Shown here in pieces: positions 40,107 through 48,881 of a stretch of 64,000 nt of DNA. Below the pieces are notes generated by a model. That model was not told the origin of the DNA, searched no databases, and saw only the letters and a list, made by a program, of their open reading frames with translations. The translations under genes and the position numbers were made by a program. This DNA comes from Haemophilus parainfluenzae (GTDB lineage: Bacteria; Pseudomonadota; Gammaproteobacteria; Enterobacterales; Pasteurellaceae). How positions within the stretch are numbered: position 1 is the stretch's first letter; each line of letters starts with the position of its first letter. The stretch is taken from contig NZ_QEPZ01000002.1 of the NCBI RefSeq assembly GCF_003253005.1, positions 1 through 64,000 on the forward strand. The letters run 5' to 3'.

Positions 40107-40386
40107 AGGAATGTCGTTAATGTCACTTTTATTAGCCTTATCGATTTTCAGCGGGTTATTTTTGATTTTTAACCGATGGACGACTGAGCAACGAAAAAGT
40201 GCGGTCAGAATTTTTCAAGAATTTCAGGCAATTCAAATTGCTGAGAATCAGGCTCAACGTCAGTTTTTAGGCTTGTCTTGTGAAAATAGCGTAGAACAAA
40301 ATGGCATTCAATTTGCAATTCAATGCAGTCATCATCAAGTGAATATACGCTATCCTCAAGGTGAATTTTTATTGAAAACCGAGTAA
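40084..40386 (+). CDS. comQ: competence pseudopilin ComQ
   Basis: The smallest pseudopilin of the set, 100 aa, with leader ending VNKG and hydrophobic MSLMSLLLALSIFSGLFLIF, then a short domain with two cysteines (GLSCEN, AIQCSH). Start is uncertain: GTG at 40084 or GTG at 40099 keep the prepilin leader, while the first ATG (40111) would remove it and has its ribosome site too close. It overlaps the comP end by about 23 nt. An uptake sequence is inside (near 40196). Confidence 0.82.
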   Translation: MRKIKVNKGMSLMSLLLALSIFSGLFLIFNRWTTEQRKSAVRIFQEFQAIQIAENQAQRQFLGLSCENSVEQNGIQFAIQCSHHQVNIRYPQGEFLLKTE

Positions 40387-40423
40387 AATAACGCATTGTT
40401 TTTGCTTTCAAAAGGGCGTTACT

Positions 40424-43400
40424 TTGTTCGTTACTTATTATTCAAACCAACCAGAAATTCAAAAGGATATTTTAGTTTTGCTGTTGGAAAATTTACCGCA
40501 ACATGATCCGTTTCAATCTGACATTGTGTTGGTGCAAAGTCCAGGTATGGCACAATGGTTGCAAATGGAAATTGCTAAAAAACGCGGCGTTGCAGCGAAT
40601 TTTCAATTCCCCATGCCTTCCAGTTTTATTTGGAAACTTTACGCTGATAATTTGCCGAATGTTTCCACGCAAAACCCTTTTGAAAAAGATTCAACGTTAT
40701 GGCGATTAATGCGATTAATCCCTACTTTTTTACAGCAAAAAGAATTTGAACCATTAAAAAAATATTTAGCGTCTTCACCTGCGTTAGAACAGCAAAAACT
40801 TTATCAATTAAGCCTAAAAGTTGCTGATTTATTTGACCAATATCTCGTCTATCGCCCCGAATGGATTGCCGCATGGGAGGAAAATAACGATGAAAAGATC
40901 TTGGCTCAAATTAATCAGCAAAAGCAGGGGCTTTCGGCATTAAATCCTACCTTTCTTTCTCAAATTAAAGGCAATATTCACTGGCAGGGAATTTTATGGC
41001 GAGCCTTGGTGGATGATGTCCAACGTGATTTCGGTGGAAAAGCAAAACATCGTGCTGCACTCAATCAACAATTTTTAGCATTATGTCGTGATCCCAATGC
41101 GACACTCAACTTACCAGAACGTATTTTTATTTTTGGTATTCCAGCATTGCCAACGGTTTATCTCAATATTTTCCAAGGTATTTCAGCTAAAACAGACGTG
41201 CATTTATTCTTCAATAATCCATGTCAAGAATATTGGGGCGATTTGCGAGATCTGAGTAAATCCTATTTATTAGAAAGACAGCGTTTCGTGCAAGAAAGTG
41301 ATGATGTGAAGCCTTTAATTTCAGCCGAGCAAGTGTCATGGGAACCCACCGATCTTGATTATACCAATCAACAAGAAGAATTGTTCAGCGGGAATCCGCT
41401 TTTAGCCTCTTGGGGAAAAATGGGACGGGATTTTCTCTATCAATTAGTGCGTGATGAGGAAAATATTCAAGCCATTTCCCGTGATTACTATGCAGAATTT
41501 CCCGAAAAAACGTTGTTAGGGCAGATCCAAAATCAAATTTTGACGTTGAGTCATGGTTCATTAAATGCAGAGAAAAATGACCGCTCTTTGGTCGTGAAAT
41601 CTTGTCATAGCGCGATGCGAGAAGTTGAAGTGCTGCATGATTATTTGTTGGATTTATTCAATCAAAATCAGCATAAACCAAAAGAAGAACAGATTACACC
41701 AAAAGATGTGGTGGTCATGGTTGCCGATGTTAACCAATATACGCCTTATATTCAGGCTGTCTTTGGTGCAAATAGTGCGGACACACCCGTTATTCCGTTC
41801 TCAATTTCAGACAGTAAATTGTCTGAAAGTGATGTGATCGTGTCGAGCTATCTTTCCCTGTTAAATTTAAGAGAAAGTCAGTTTGGTGCCGAAGAGATAC
41901 TGGCTTTATTGGATATTCCGGCTATCCGTGAACGTTTTAATATTGCTCTTGCAGATCTCGAACAAATTCGCGAATGGGTGAAAGAGTCGGGCATTCGCTT
42001 TGGTTTAGAAAAATTGCAGAATACACTGAATTTTAATGCGTGGCAGGCTGGACTTGAACGTATGACTTTAGGCTATGCGATGCGTGAAGAGCAAGGCGTT
42101 TGGCAAGACAGTCTTGGACTTGATAGTAGCTATGGATTGAAAGGCCAGTTAGTCGGTGCGGTGAATCAATTTTTTACAGCCCTAAATAAATGGCATCAAG
42201 ATTTGCAAAAGGCACACAATATTGAAAAATGGCGTGAAAAATTGACCGCACTTTTGACAGATTTCTTTGTGCAAAATGAAGAAACTGCGGATACCTTATT
42301 TTATATTCAAGATTGTATCAATGCCTTTGCCGATGATTTGCAGACCGTCAATTTTGAAGAAACTTTGCAAGCGGATGTGATTGCGGAAGTGATGTCTGCA
42401 CGTTTAGAAGAAACACCAAACAGCCTTCGTTTCTTAGCGGGGAAAGTGAATTTCTGCACACTTTTACCAATGCGCTCTATTCCTTTTAAAGTGGTGTGTT
42501 TGCTCGGAATGAATGAAGCGGATTACCCACGCAGTCATACGCCAAATAGTTTTGACTTAATGCAATATCATCATCAAAAAGGCGATCGTGTTCGTCGAGA
42601 TGATGATCGTTACTTATTCCTTGAAGCCTTACTGGCTGCAAGATCTCATTTTTATCTGAGTTATGTGGGCTCTTCAATTATTGATAATCAACCTAAAGAA
42701 CCTTCAGTATTGGTGAGCCAGTTAATTGATTATATTAATCATTATTCAGACAATGGCTTGAGAATTAAACAACATCCAATGACGGCGTTTAGTCCAAGTA
42801 ATTTCCAAAATGAAGGGAAAATTAACCGCTCTTTTGCAAAAAAATGGCTGCCGATTGCTCAATTCCAAGAAAGAAAATGTCATGAATTTGTTGTGCCGAT
42901 GGGCGAAAATCAAGAGCCAATAACGGAAATTGAACTCGATCGTTTTGTGAGTTTTGTTGAAAATCCAGTGAAATTCTTTTTTGAAAAACAGCTTGGCGTG
43001 TATTTCCGAGATGAAGACGATCGCATTGAAGAAAGTGAAAACTTCACGTTAAATGGTTTGGATCATTATCGCATTAGTAATGAGTTATTGCATTTAGAGG
43101 AAGCGCAATTTAACGATTATTTCGCCAAACAGCGAGTGAAAGGCATCATGCCACGCGGTGAGTTTGCGAAAGTTTGTGCGCAATCCATTCGTGCTGATGT
43201 ATTGGCTTTTAAAGAGAAAATTAAGGATTATTCTTCACCCCACAGTGAGAGTGTTGATTTTGTGGTGGAAACGGCACAAGGCTGTATTCGCTTGTTTGGC
43301 TATATGGAGCCATTATTTGGTGATGAAAATCAGATAATCGAATGGCGATTTGCAAAATATAAAGAGCGTTATCGTATTCGCCCATGGCTTTATTATCTCA

Positions 43401-43783
43401 TTCAACTGGCGACAAAAGAGAACGCACTGCCACCACGTATTATCGCTAAAGATAAGGATTTAACATTAAAAACAATAGAAAAATCAACCGCACTTGAGAA
43501 ACTGAAAATGTATGTAGAGGCTTATTTACGAAGCCAGCAACAAATTCAGCTCATTCCAACGGAAAATATAGCGAAGTTTATTGAAAAAGATGAAAGTGCG
43601 GTCAAATTTGACAATGTTTTGACGAATATCGAATCCCTTGCGAAATATGATCCTTATGGCTATGGAAAAGCTGATCCTTATTGGGCGAGGGTGTGGGGGC
43701 AAACAGAACAATTTAAATCGCAGGATGGTCTCTTGCAGTTGGTGAAACAAACCACATCCTGGTTTGGAGAAATGTTGTCTTAA
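40424..43783 (+). CDS. recC: exodeoxyribonuclease V subunit gamma (RecC)
   Basis: RecC is the Chi-scanning subunit of RecBCD, which processes double-strand ends for recombination. The 1119-aa protein has the RecC helicase-like N-terminal start FVTYYSNQPEIQKDILVLLLENLP, VQSPGMAQWLQM (near 39-50), KVVCLLGMNEADYPR (near 692-706) and a C-terminal nuclease-like fold. Length matches E. coli (1122). It begins with TTG, preceded by AAAGGGCG. It lies 37 nt after comQ in the same direction, so competence induction may reach it; recB and recD are not in this window. Several uptake sequences are inside. Confidence 0.96.
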   Translation: MFVTYYSNQPEIQKDILVLLLENLPQHDPFQSDIVLVQSPGMAQWLQMEIAKKRGVAANFQFPMPSSFIWKLYADNLPNVSTQNPFEKDSTLWRLMRLIPTFLQQKEFEPLKKYLASSPALEQQKLYQLSLKVADLFDQYLVYRPEWIAAWEENNDEKILAQINQQKQGLSALNPTFLSQIKGNIHWQGILWRALVDDVQRDFGGKAKHRAALNQQFLALCRDPNATLNLPERIFIFGIPALPTVYLNIFQGISAKTDVHLFFNNPCQEYWGDLRDLSKSYLLERQRFVQESDDVKPLISAEQVSWEPTDLDYTNQQEELFSGNPLLASWGKMGRDFLYQLVRDEENIQAISRDYYAEFPEKTLLGQIQNQILTLSHGSLNAEKNDRSLVVKSCHSAMREVEVLHDYLLDLFNQNQHKPKEEQITPKDVVVMVADVNQYTPYIQAVFGANSADTPVIPFSISDSKLSESDVIVSSYLSLLNLRESQFGAEEILALLDIPAIRERFNIALADLEQIREWVKESGIRFGLEKLQNTLNFNAWQAGLERMTLGYAMREEQGVWQDSLGLDSSYGLKGQLVGAVNQFFTALNKWHQDLQKAHNIEKWREKLTALLTDFFVQNEETADTLFYIQDCINAFADDLQTVNFEETLQADVIAEVMSARLEETPNSLRFLAGKVNFCTLLPMRSIPFKVVCLLGMNEADYPRSHTPNSFDLMQYHHQKGDRVRRDDDRYLFLEALLAARSHFYLSYVGSSIIDNQPKEPSVLVSQLIDYINHYSDNGLRIKQHPMTAFSPSNFQNEGKINRSFAKKWLPIAQFQERKCHEFVVPMGENQEPITEIELDRFVSFVENPVKFFFEKQLGVYFRDEDDRIEESENFTLNGLDHYRISNELLHLEEAQFNDYFAKQRVKGIMPRGEFAKVCAQSIRADVLAFKEKIKDYSSPHSESVDFVVETAQGCIRLFGYMEPLFGDENQIIEWRFAKYKERYRIRPWLYYLIQLATKENALPPRIIAKDKDLTLKTIEKSTALEKLKMYVEAYLRSQQQIQLIPTENIAKFIEKDESAVKFDNVLTNIESLAKYDPYGYGKADPYWARVWGQTEQFKSQDGLLQLVKQTTSWFGEMLS

Positions 43784-43786
43784 AGC

Positions 43787-43817
43787 GGATCTTCAGATCG
43801 AAAAGATCCTGGATTTT
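43787..43817 (+). terminator. possible recC terminator
   Basis: GGATCTT and AAGATCC form a 7-bp stem around a 9-nt loop, followed by TGGATTTTT. The T-run is displaced, so this is a weak candidate. Confidence 0.45.
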
Positions 43818-43860
43818 TGATAAGATAATGGCTTAAGAATAATTTTGAAAAGGATCTAAA

Positions 43861-44310
43861 ATGCGTTGTCCGTTTTGTTCAACTGAAGAAACTAAGGTGA
43901 TTGACAGCCGTTTGGTTTCTGATGGGTATCAAGTGCGTCGTCGTCGGGAATGCGGGAATTGTCATGAACGCTTTACCACCTTTGAAACGGCTGAATTAGT
44001 GGTGCCAAAAATTATTAAAAATGACGGGTCACGCGAGCCGTTTAATGAAGATAAATTGCGTAGCGGTATTCAACATGCATTAGAAAAACGCCCTGTAAGT
44101 TCGGATGATGTGGAAAAAGCCATCAGCCATATTATTATCCAATTACGCGCGACGGGTGAGCGCGAAGTGCCAAGCCATCTCGTAGGTAAATTAGCCATGA
44201 ATGAGCTGAAAGAATTAGATAAAGTGGCGTATATCCGTTTTGCGTCCGTTTATTTGAGCTTTGATAATATCAATGAATTCACCAAAGAAATTGAAAGCTT
44301 AAAGGATTAA
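43861..44310 (+). CDS. nrdR: transcriptional repressor NrdR
   Basis: NrdR senses ATP/dATP and represses ribonucleotide reductase genes. The 149-aa protein has an N-terminal zinc ribbon (CPFC at 3-6, CGNC at 31-34) and an ATP-cone (about 49-139, starting [13 protein letters not shown]). Length is the family norm. AAAGGAT precedes the ATG. It heads nrdR-ribD-degS-yfbR; nrdR-ribD adjacency is common in gammaproteobacteria. No NrdR boxes were noticed in this window. Confidence 0.98.
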   Translation: MRCPFCSTEETKVIDSRLVSDGYQVRRRRECGNCHERFTTFETAELVVPKIIKNDGSREPFNEDKLRSGIQHALEKRPVSSDDVEKAISHIIIQLRATGEREVPSHLVGKLAMNELKELDKVAYIRFASVYLSFDNINEFTKEIESLKD

Positions 44311-44311
44311 T

Positions 44312-45442
44312 ATGAGTGACACCTTTTCCCCTGATGACATGAAATTTATGCAACTGGCTCTTGAGCTTGCGGCAAAAGGGCAGTACACCACGACGCCTAA
44401 TCCATCCGTAGGATGTGTGTTGGTTAAAAACGGTGAAATTGTCGGGAAAGGGTTTCATTTTAAAGCCGGTCAGCCTCATGCAGAACGAGTAGCGTTGGCA
44501 GATGCCGGTGATAAAGCAAAAGGCGCAACGGCTTATGTGACACTTGAACCTTGTTCTCATTATGGTCGTACACCGCCTTGTGCATTAGGTTTAATTGAAG
44601 CGGGGATCAGTCGAGTTGTCGCAGCCATGGCAGATCCTAATCCTCAAGTGGCGGGCAAGGGCTTAAAAATGTTAGCCGATGCAGGCATCCCAAGTGCGGT
44701 CAATTTATTGAACGAACAAGCAGAAGCTTTAAATAAAGGTTTTCTCAAACGTATGAGAACAGGCAAGCCTTATGTGCAGCTAAAATTAGCCATGAGTTTA
44801 GATGGCCGAACAGCCATGGCGAGCGGTGAAAGTAAGTGGATCACTGGTGCAGCAGCTCGTGCAGATGTACAAAAAATGCGAGCCAAAGCGACCGCACTTT
44901 TATCTACAAGTGCTACCGTGTTAGCCGATGATCCAAGCTTGAACGTGCGTTGGAATCAATTCCCCGATGATCTAAAAACGAAATATGCTGAAGATACTGT
45001 GCGTCAGCCTATTCGCATAATCTTAGATTCTAAAAATCGAGTTCAACCAAACCATCAATTATTCCATACCCATTCGCCAGTTTGGCTTGTGGGTTTAATT
45101 CCACGGGATATGTCTCTATTCCCTGATTTCTGTGAGCAAATGTTACTGCCAGAAAACTATGATTTTGATCTATTGATGACAGAATTAGGTAAGCGACAAG
45201 TGAATTCTGTTTGGGTTGAAGCCGGCGCCAATTTAGCGGGAAGCCTGATTGAACAACATGCTGTAGATGAATTAATCATTTATGTCGCCCCGAAACTCTT
45301 GGGGGATAAAGCTCGAGGATTATGCCAACTCCCGCATTTGGAAAAACTTGCGGATGCCTCATTGTGGCAATTGCAAGAATGTGAAAGAATTGGGGATGAT
45401 TTAAAGCTCAGTTATTTACCTAACTTATTAATAAAAGAATAA
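44312..45442 (+). CDS. ribD: bifunctional riboflavin biosynthesis deaminase/reductase RibD
   Basis: RibD deaminates and then reduces the pyrimidine intermediate of riboflavin synthesis. The 376-aa protein has an N-terminal cytidine-deaminase-like domain with zinc ligands HAERVA (His near 50) and PCSHYGRTPPC (Cys near 75 and 84), and a C-terminal reductase domain with LKLAMSLDGRTAM (near 153-165) and WVEAGANLAGSLI (near 303). One nucleotide separates it from nrdR. Three uptake sequences are inside. No FMN riboswitch precedes it. Confidence 0.97.
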   Translation: MSDTFSPDDMKFMQLALELAAKGQYTTTPNPSVGCVLVKNGEIVGKGFHFKAGQPHAERVALADAGDKAKGATAYVTLEPCSHYGRTPPCALGLIEAGISRVVAAMADPNPQVAGKGLKMLADAGIPSAVNLLNEQAEALNKGFLKRMRTGKPYVQLKLAMSLDGRTAMASGESKWITGAAARADVQKMRAKATALLSTSATVLADDPSLNVRWNQFPDDLKTKYAEDTVRQPIRIILDSKNRVQPNHQLFHTHSPVWLVGLIPRDMSLFPDFCEQMLLPENYDFDLLMTELGKRQVNSVWVEAGANLAGSLIEQHAVDELIIYVAPKLLGDKARGLCQLPHLEKLADASLWQLQECERIGDDLKLSYLPNLLIKE

Positions 45443-45445
45443 AAA

Positions 45446-46468
45446 ATGTTTAAAAAACTTTTCCATTCCGCCCTTTGGGGGCTTGCTGCGGCAGGTGTTA
45501 TTTTATTTGCCGTTCCTAAGCTCAATAACAGCAGCCTTTTCTCTGCTGATGATATCGTTTCGTTCAATAGTGCGGTGAGAATTGCTTCGCCTGCGGTGGT
45601 GAACGTGTACAACCGATCTTTTTCTTCTGCCAGCATTAATGATAGCGATCAATTACAGGTAAATAACTTAGGTTCTGGCGTGATTATGACCAAAGACGGT
45701 TATATTCTTACCAATAAACATGTTATCCAAAATGCTGATCAAATTGTGGTGGCACTGCAAAACGGTAATATTTATGAAGCGAATTTAATTGGTTCGGATA
45801 ATTTGACGGATCTTGCGGTATTAAAAATCAAAGCAACCAATCTTTCTACGATTCCACAAAATAAAGAACGCCAAGTACGAGTTGGCGATATTGCTCTTGC
45901 TATTGGTAATCCGTATAACCTCGGTCAAAGTGTTTCCCAAGGGATTATCAGTGCGGTAGGGCGTAGTGCCGTAGGGGATTCTTTAGGTCGTCAAAACTTT
46001 ATTCAAACGGATGCATCGATTAACCGCGGTAACTCTGGTGGCGCGTTGATTAACTCAGCTGGTGAATTAGTGGGGATTAGCACGTTAAGTATTGGTAAAA
46101 CAGCTAATGAAATTGCAGAAGGGTTAAATTTTGCGATTCCAATCAGTATTGCAAATGATGTGTTGTATAAAATTATTCGCGATGGACGCGTGATTCGTGG
46201 TTATTTTGGGGTACAAAGTGAAATCACCGCTAACTCAAACGGTGGTATTGTAATTACAGGTGTGACCGCCAATAGCCCTGCAGCGAAAGCGGGTATCCAA
46301 GTGGGGGATGTGATTTTGCGTTTAAATAAACAAGATAATCTGTCTATTCGTGAAATGATGCAAATTATCAGTGATACTAAACCGAATACAGAAGTCATCG
46401 TCACAATTTCACGTTTAGGTAAAATGATTGATCTTCCCGTGATTATTGAAGAATTTCCGTCTAATTAA
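45446..46468 (+). CDS. degS: periplasmic serine protease DegS
   Basis: Inner-membrane-anchored HtrA protease that senses misfolded porins and starts RseA cleavage for the sigma-E response. The 340-aa protein has an N-terminal membrane anchor (about 6-24), a trypsin-like domain with the triad His in TNKHVI (near 90), Asp in LTDLAVLKI (near 120) and Ser in NRGNSGGALI (near 196), and a single PDZ domain (about 250-335). One PDZ and no cleavable signal distinguish it from DegP/DegQ. It starts 3 nt after ribD, an odd partner shared with H. influenzae as I recall. Confidence 0.95.
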   Translation: MFKKLFHSALWGLAAAGVILFAVPKLNNSSLFSADDIVSFNSAVRIASPAVVNVYNRSFSSASINDSDQLQVNNLGSGVIMTKDGYILTNKHVIQNADQIVVALQNGNIYEANLIGSDNLTDLAVLKIKATNLSTIPQNKERQVRVGDIALAIGNPYNLGQSVSQGIISAVGRSAVGDSLGRQNFIQTDASINRGNSGGALINSAGELVGISTLSIGKTANEIAEGLNFAIPISIANDVLYKIIRDGRVIRGYFGVQSEITANSNGGIVITGVTANSPAAKAGIQVGDVILRLNKQDNLSIREMMQIISDTKPNTEVIVTISRLGKMIDLPVIIEEFPSN

Positions 46469-46477
46469 GGATATATT

Positions 46478-47071
46478 GTGGAAGTTAAAACTAGTCACTT
46501 TTTTGCTTGTTTAGATCGTCTTCGCTTAATTCAGCGTTGGTCATTGATGCGCAATATTGAAAAGGAAAACTTGGCGGAGCATAGCCTGCAAGTTGCCTTT
46601 GTGGCACAAGCCTTAGCCATTATTAAAAATCAATTTTTTGGTGGGAAAGTGAATCCTGAGCGTATTGCGGTGATGGCGATGTATCATGATACCTCTGAAA
46701 TTTTCACCGGTGATTTACCGACTCCAATTAAGTATTTCAACTCTGAAATCACCCATGCTTATAAAGATATTGAAGCAGCTGCAGAATTGCATTTAATTAG
46801 TTTGCTCCCGGTTGAATTGCAAGAGAGTTTTGCACCATATTTAGATAGTGAGCAATTTAGCCCAGAAGAAAAGCATTTAGTAAAACAAGCAGATTTGATT
46901 TGTGCTTATATCAAGGCTCAATTTGAATTAGAGCATGGTAACCATGAATTTAAAACTGCGAAAAAACGCTTAGAAAATTTAATGGAACAATGGCACAGCC
47001 AAGAAATGGATTATTTTTTACAAGTCTTTTTACCAAGTTTTGGACGCTCGATTGATGAGATTGCGTTATAA
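46478..47071 (+). CDS. yfbR: 5'-deoxynucleotidase YfbR
   Basis: HD-domain phosphohydrolase that removes the 5' phosphate from deoxynucleoside monophosphates. The 197-aa protein has [10 protein letters not shown] (near 17-26), the metal-binding His of [13 protein letters not shown] (near 33-45), the HD pair in [19 protein letters not shown] (His-Asp near 68-69) and a late Asp in [11 protein letters not shown] (near 138). Length is as in E. coli (199). Start codon is GTG with a GGATA site upstream. Last gene of the nrdR run, followed by a terminator. Confidence 0.95.
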   Translation: MEVKTSHFFACLDRLRLIQRWSLMRNIEKENLAEHSLQVAFVAQALAIIKNQFFGGKVNPERIAVMAMYHDTSEIFTGDLPTPIKYFNSEITHAYKDIEAAAELHLISLLPVELQESFAPYLDSEQFSPEEKHLVKQADLICAYIKAQFELEHGNHEFKTAKKRLENLMEQWHSQEMDYFLQVFLPSFGRSIDEIAL

Positions 47072-47082
47072 GCGCAAATAAT

Positions 47083-47110
47083 AAAGTGCGATCAATTTTG
47101 ATCGCACTTT
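47083..47110. terminator. terminator between yfbR and modE made of degenerate uptake sequences
   Basis: AAAGTGCGATCAA and TTGATCGCACTTT form a perfect 13-bp stem with a 2-nt loop and T/A flanks. Both arms read GCGAT where the uptake sequence has GCGGT, so the pairing was kept while the signal was lost. Confidence 0.9.
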
Positions 47111-47121
47111 TTGTTTGAGGA

Positions 47122-47892
47122 TTATTTCAATGTCGCTAGAATGATCTGTTCTGGATCCACGTGTAACCACACATCTTGTCCCACTTTCCAACCATCTTTG
47201 CTATGAATGCTGGCACAAAATTCAATTGAGCTATCTTTTATTTGTAGAATCGCTTCTTCATTCTGCATTGAAAGAATTGTTGCTTGGAAAAGGTTATTTT
47301 TTTCTTCTAATGGGGTGGCACTAATTTTCACCCAAGGGGCTTTAAACATTACCATCACTTCTTTTTCAGTAATGAGTCTGAGACGCTCAGCGCTGCGCAT
47401 TGTGATCGAAACATGTAATGGATGAGCTAAATCCTGAATGTTTACTGCAACAATACAGCGAGAGTCCACGATATGTTGGCTTGCCACCTTACCGAAAAAT
47501 TGATTGCGCGCGCTACTTTGTAAGGAGAATTTTGCCGTTGCTGAAAGGAGACTGTTTAGTGGGATCGTCTCATCTTGCAGAATATGAAACGCGTGCTCTT
47601 GTGTTTGTTCGAGCAAATCATAAAGCTGCAGTAAACGCTCGGCATAAGTGGTTAATGAGGTACCGCCCCCATTTTTCCCACCTATATTACGTTCTAAAAG
47701 CGGTTTGGGGCTGATTTTATTCATCGCCTCAAGGTGATCCCAAGCACTTTTATAGCTCACTTTAGCATTTTTAGCTGCTTGGTTGATTGAGCCACATTCT
47801 TTAATTTCTTTTAAGAGGCGAACACGTTTTGGATCAATAAATAATTCTTGATGAAGTTTAATCGTCAGTAAAATTTCAGTTTGTTTCATCAT
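47122..47892 (-). CDS. modE: molybdate-responsive transcriptional regulator ModE
   Basis: ModE binds molybdate and represses modABC. The 256-aa protein has an N-terminal winged helix-turn-helix (about 15-85) with GSINQAAKNAKVSYKSAWDHLEAMN, the GGKNGGGTSLT linker motif typical of ModE, and two tandem TOBE (MOP) domains (about 125-190 and 195-256) that bind the oxyanion, the first with SARNQFFGKV. Length fits E. coli ModE (262). Divergent from modA with a 134-nt shared region containing the likely operator. Confidence 0.97.
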   Translation of the reverse strand: MMKQTEILLTIKLHQELFIDPKRVRLLKEIKECGSINQAAKNAKVSYKSAWDHLEAMNKISPKPLLERNIGGKNGGGTSLTTYAERLLQLYDLLEQTQEHAFHILQDETIPLNSLLSATAKFSLQSSARNQFFGKVASQHIVDSRCIVAVNIQDLAHPLHVSITMRSAERLRLITEKEVMVMFKAPWVKISATPLEEKNNLFQATILSMQNEEAILQIKDSSIEFCASIHSKDGWKVGQDVWLHVDPEQIILATLK

Positions 47893-47967
47893 CTCCTCCT
47901 AATACACAATTCTGTTTATTTTACTTGATCTTTAAGTTTTTCTGTATGCTTATTTAAAAATTCAAGT

Positions 47968-48003
47968 TATAATTTATGCGTAGTATATTTTTTTATATAT
48001 AGT
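47968..48003 (+). promoter_or_regulatory. modA promoter -10 and likely ModE operator
   Basis: A perfect TATAAT lies at 47968-47973; no good -35 is seen. Immediately downstream, TATAT-N6-ATATATA (47984-48001) resembles the TATATA half-sites of ModE operators, though the outer CG pairs are kept on one side only (GCGTAG). Its position over the start site fits repression. Confidence 0.45.
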
Positions 48004-48026
48004 TTCATTTATATAGGAGATAAATA

Positions 48027-48788
48027 ATGAAATTAACTAAATTTGCAACCGCACTTTTAATTGCAGGCATGGGCGTATCTTTTGCTGCATCAGCAAAAGT
48101 GACTGTGTTTGCTGCCGCTTCAATGACTGATGCGTTACAACAAATTGCGGATCAATACCAAACTGAAAAGCCAAATAATACTGTCGTTTTCTCTTTTGCT
48201 TCTTCTTCCACCCTTGCAAAACAAGTTGAAGAAGGTGCACCTGCAGACTTATTTATTTCAGCAAGCAACAAATGGATGAAATATTTATCTGATAAGAATC
48301 TTACTGTTAAAGAGATTGAAAAAGTATTAGCAGGCAATGAATTAGTATTAATTGCACCAGCTAAAAGTGCCGCTAATTCAGTGGATATTGCCAAAGGTGA
48401 ATGGATTAACGGCTTAAAAGATAGCTATTTATCTGTAGGTGATCCTGCGCACGTTCCAGCAGGACAATATGCAGAAGAATCATTAACCAAATTAAATTTA
48501 TGGGATCAAGTTAAAGATAAATTAGCGCGTGCGAAAGATGTGCGTGGTGCATTAGCCTTAGTTGAACGTGCTGAAGCCCCTTATGGTATTGTGTATAGCA
48601 CCGATGCGAAAGTGAGTAAAGACGTGAAAGCAGTAGGTGTGTTCCCGAAAGACAGTTATAAACCGGTTGAATATCCCGTTGCGATTTTAAAAGATCATGA
48701 CAATGCGGATACCCGTGATTTCCTTAATTACTTAGAATCGAGCGCAGCGAAAAAAATATTTGTTGAATATGGTTTCTCTGTGAAATAA
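48027..48788 (+). CDS. modA: molybdate ABC transporter, periplasmic binding protein
   Basis: ModA binds molybdate or tungstate for import. The 253-aa precursor has a signal peptide cleaved near ASA-K (residue 23), then VTVFAAASMTDALQQI, with the SSSTLAKQVEEGAPADLFIS segment (near 59-78), VGDPAHVPAGQYA (near 138-150) and the late APYGIVYSTDA (near 186) that form the anion site. Length is as in E. coli (257). AGGAG precedes the ATG. A strong terminator follows before modB. Confidence 0.97.
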   Translation: MKLTKFATALLIAGMGVSFAASAKVTVFAAASMTDALQQIADQYQTEKPNNTVVFSFASSSTLAKQVEEGAPADLFISASNKWMKYLSDKNLTVKEIEKVLAGNELVLIAPAKSAANSVDIAKGEWINGLKDSYLSVGDPAHVPAGQYAEESLTKLNLWDQVKDKLARAKDVRGALALVERAEAPYGIVYSTDAKVSKDVKAVGVFPKDSYKPVEYPVAILKDHDNADTRDFLNYLESSAAKKIFVEYGFSVK

Positions 48789-48807
48789 TGAGCTAGACTT
48801 TATAAAG

Positions 48808-48831
48808 AAAGGACAGGCAACTGTCCTTTTT
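48808..48831 (+). terminator. terminator between modA and modB
   Basis: AAAGGACAG and CTGTCCTTT form a perfect 9-bp stem with a GCAA tetraloop, followed by TTTGTT. It should end most modA transcripts, so that the binding protein exceeds ModB and ModC. Downstream a tandem CGACATAT pair (48851-48866) precedes the modB ribosome site. Confidence 0.85.
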
Positions 48832-48881
48832 GTTATCTCTAAAGAAATTTCGACATATCGACATATACACAAGGAAATATT

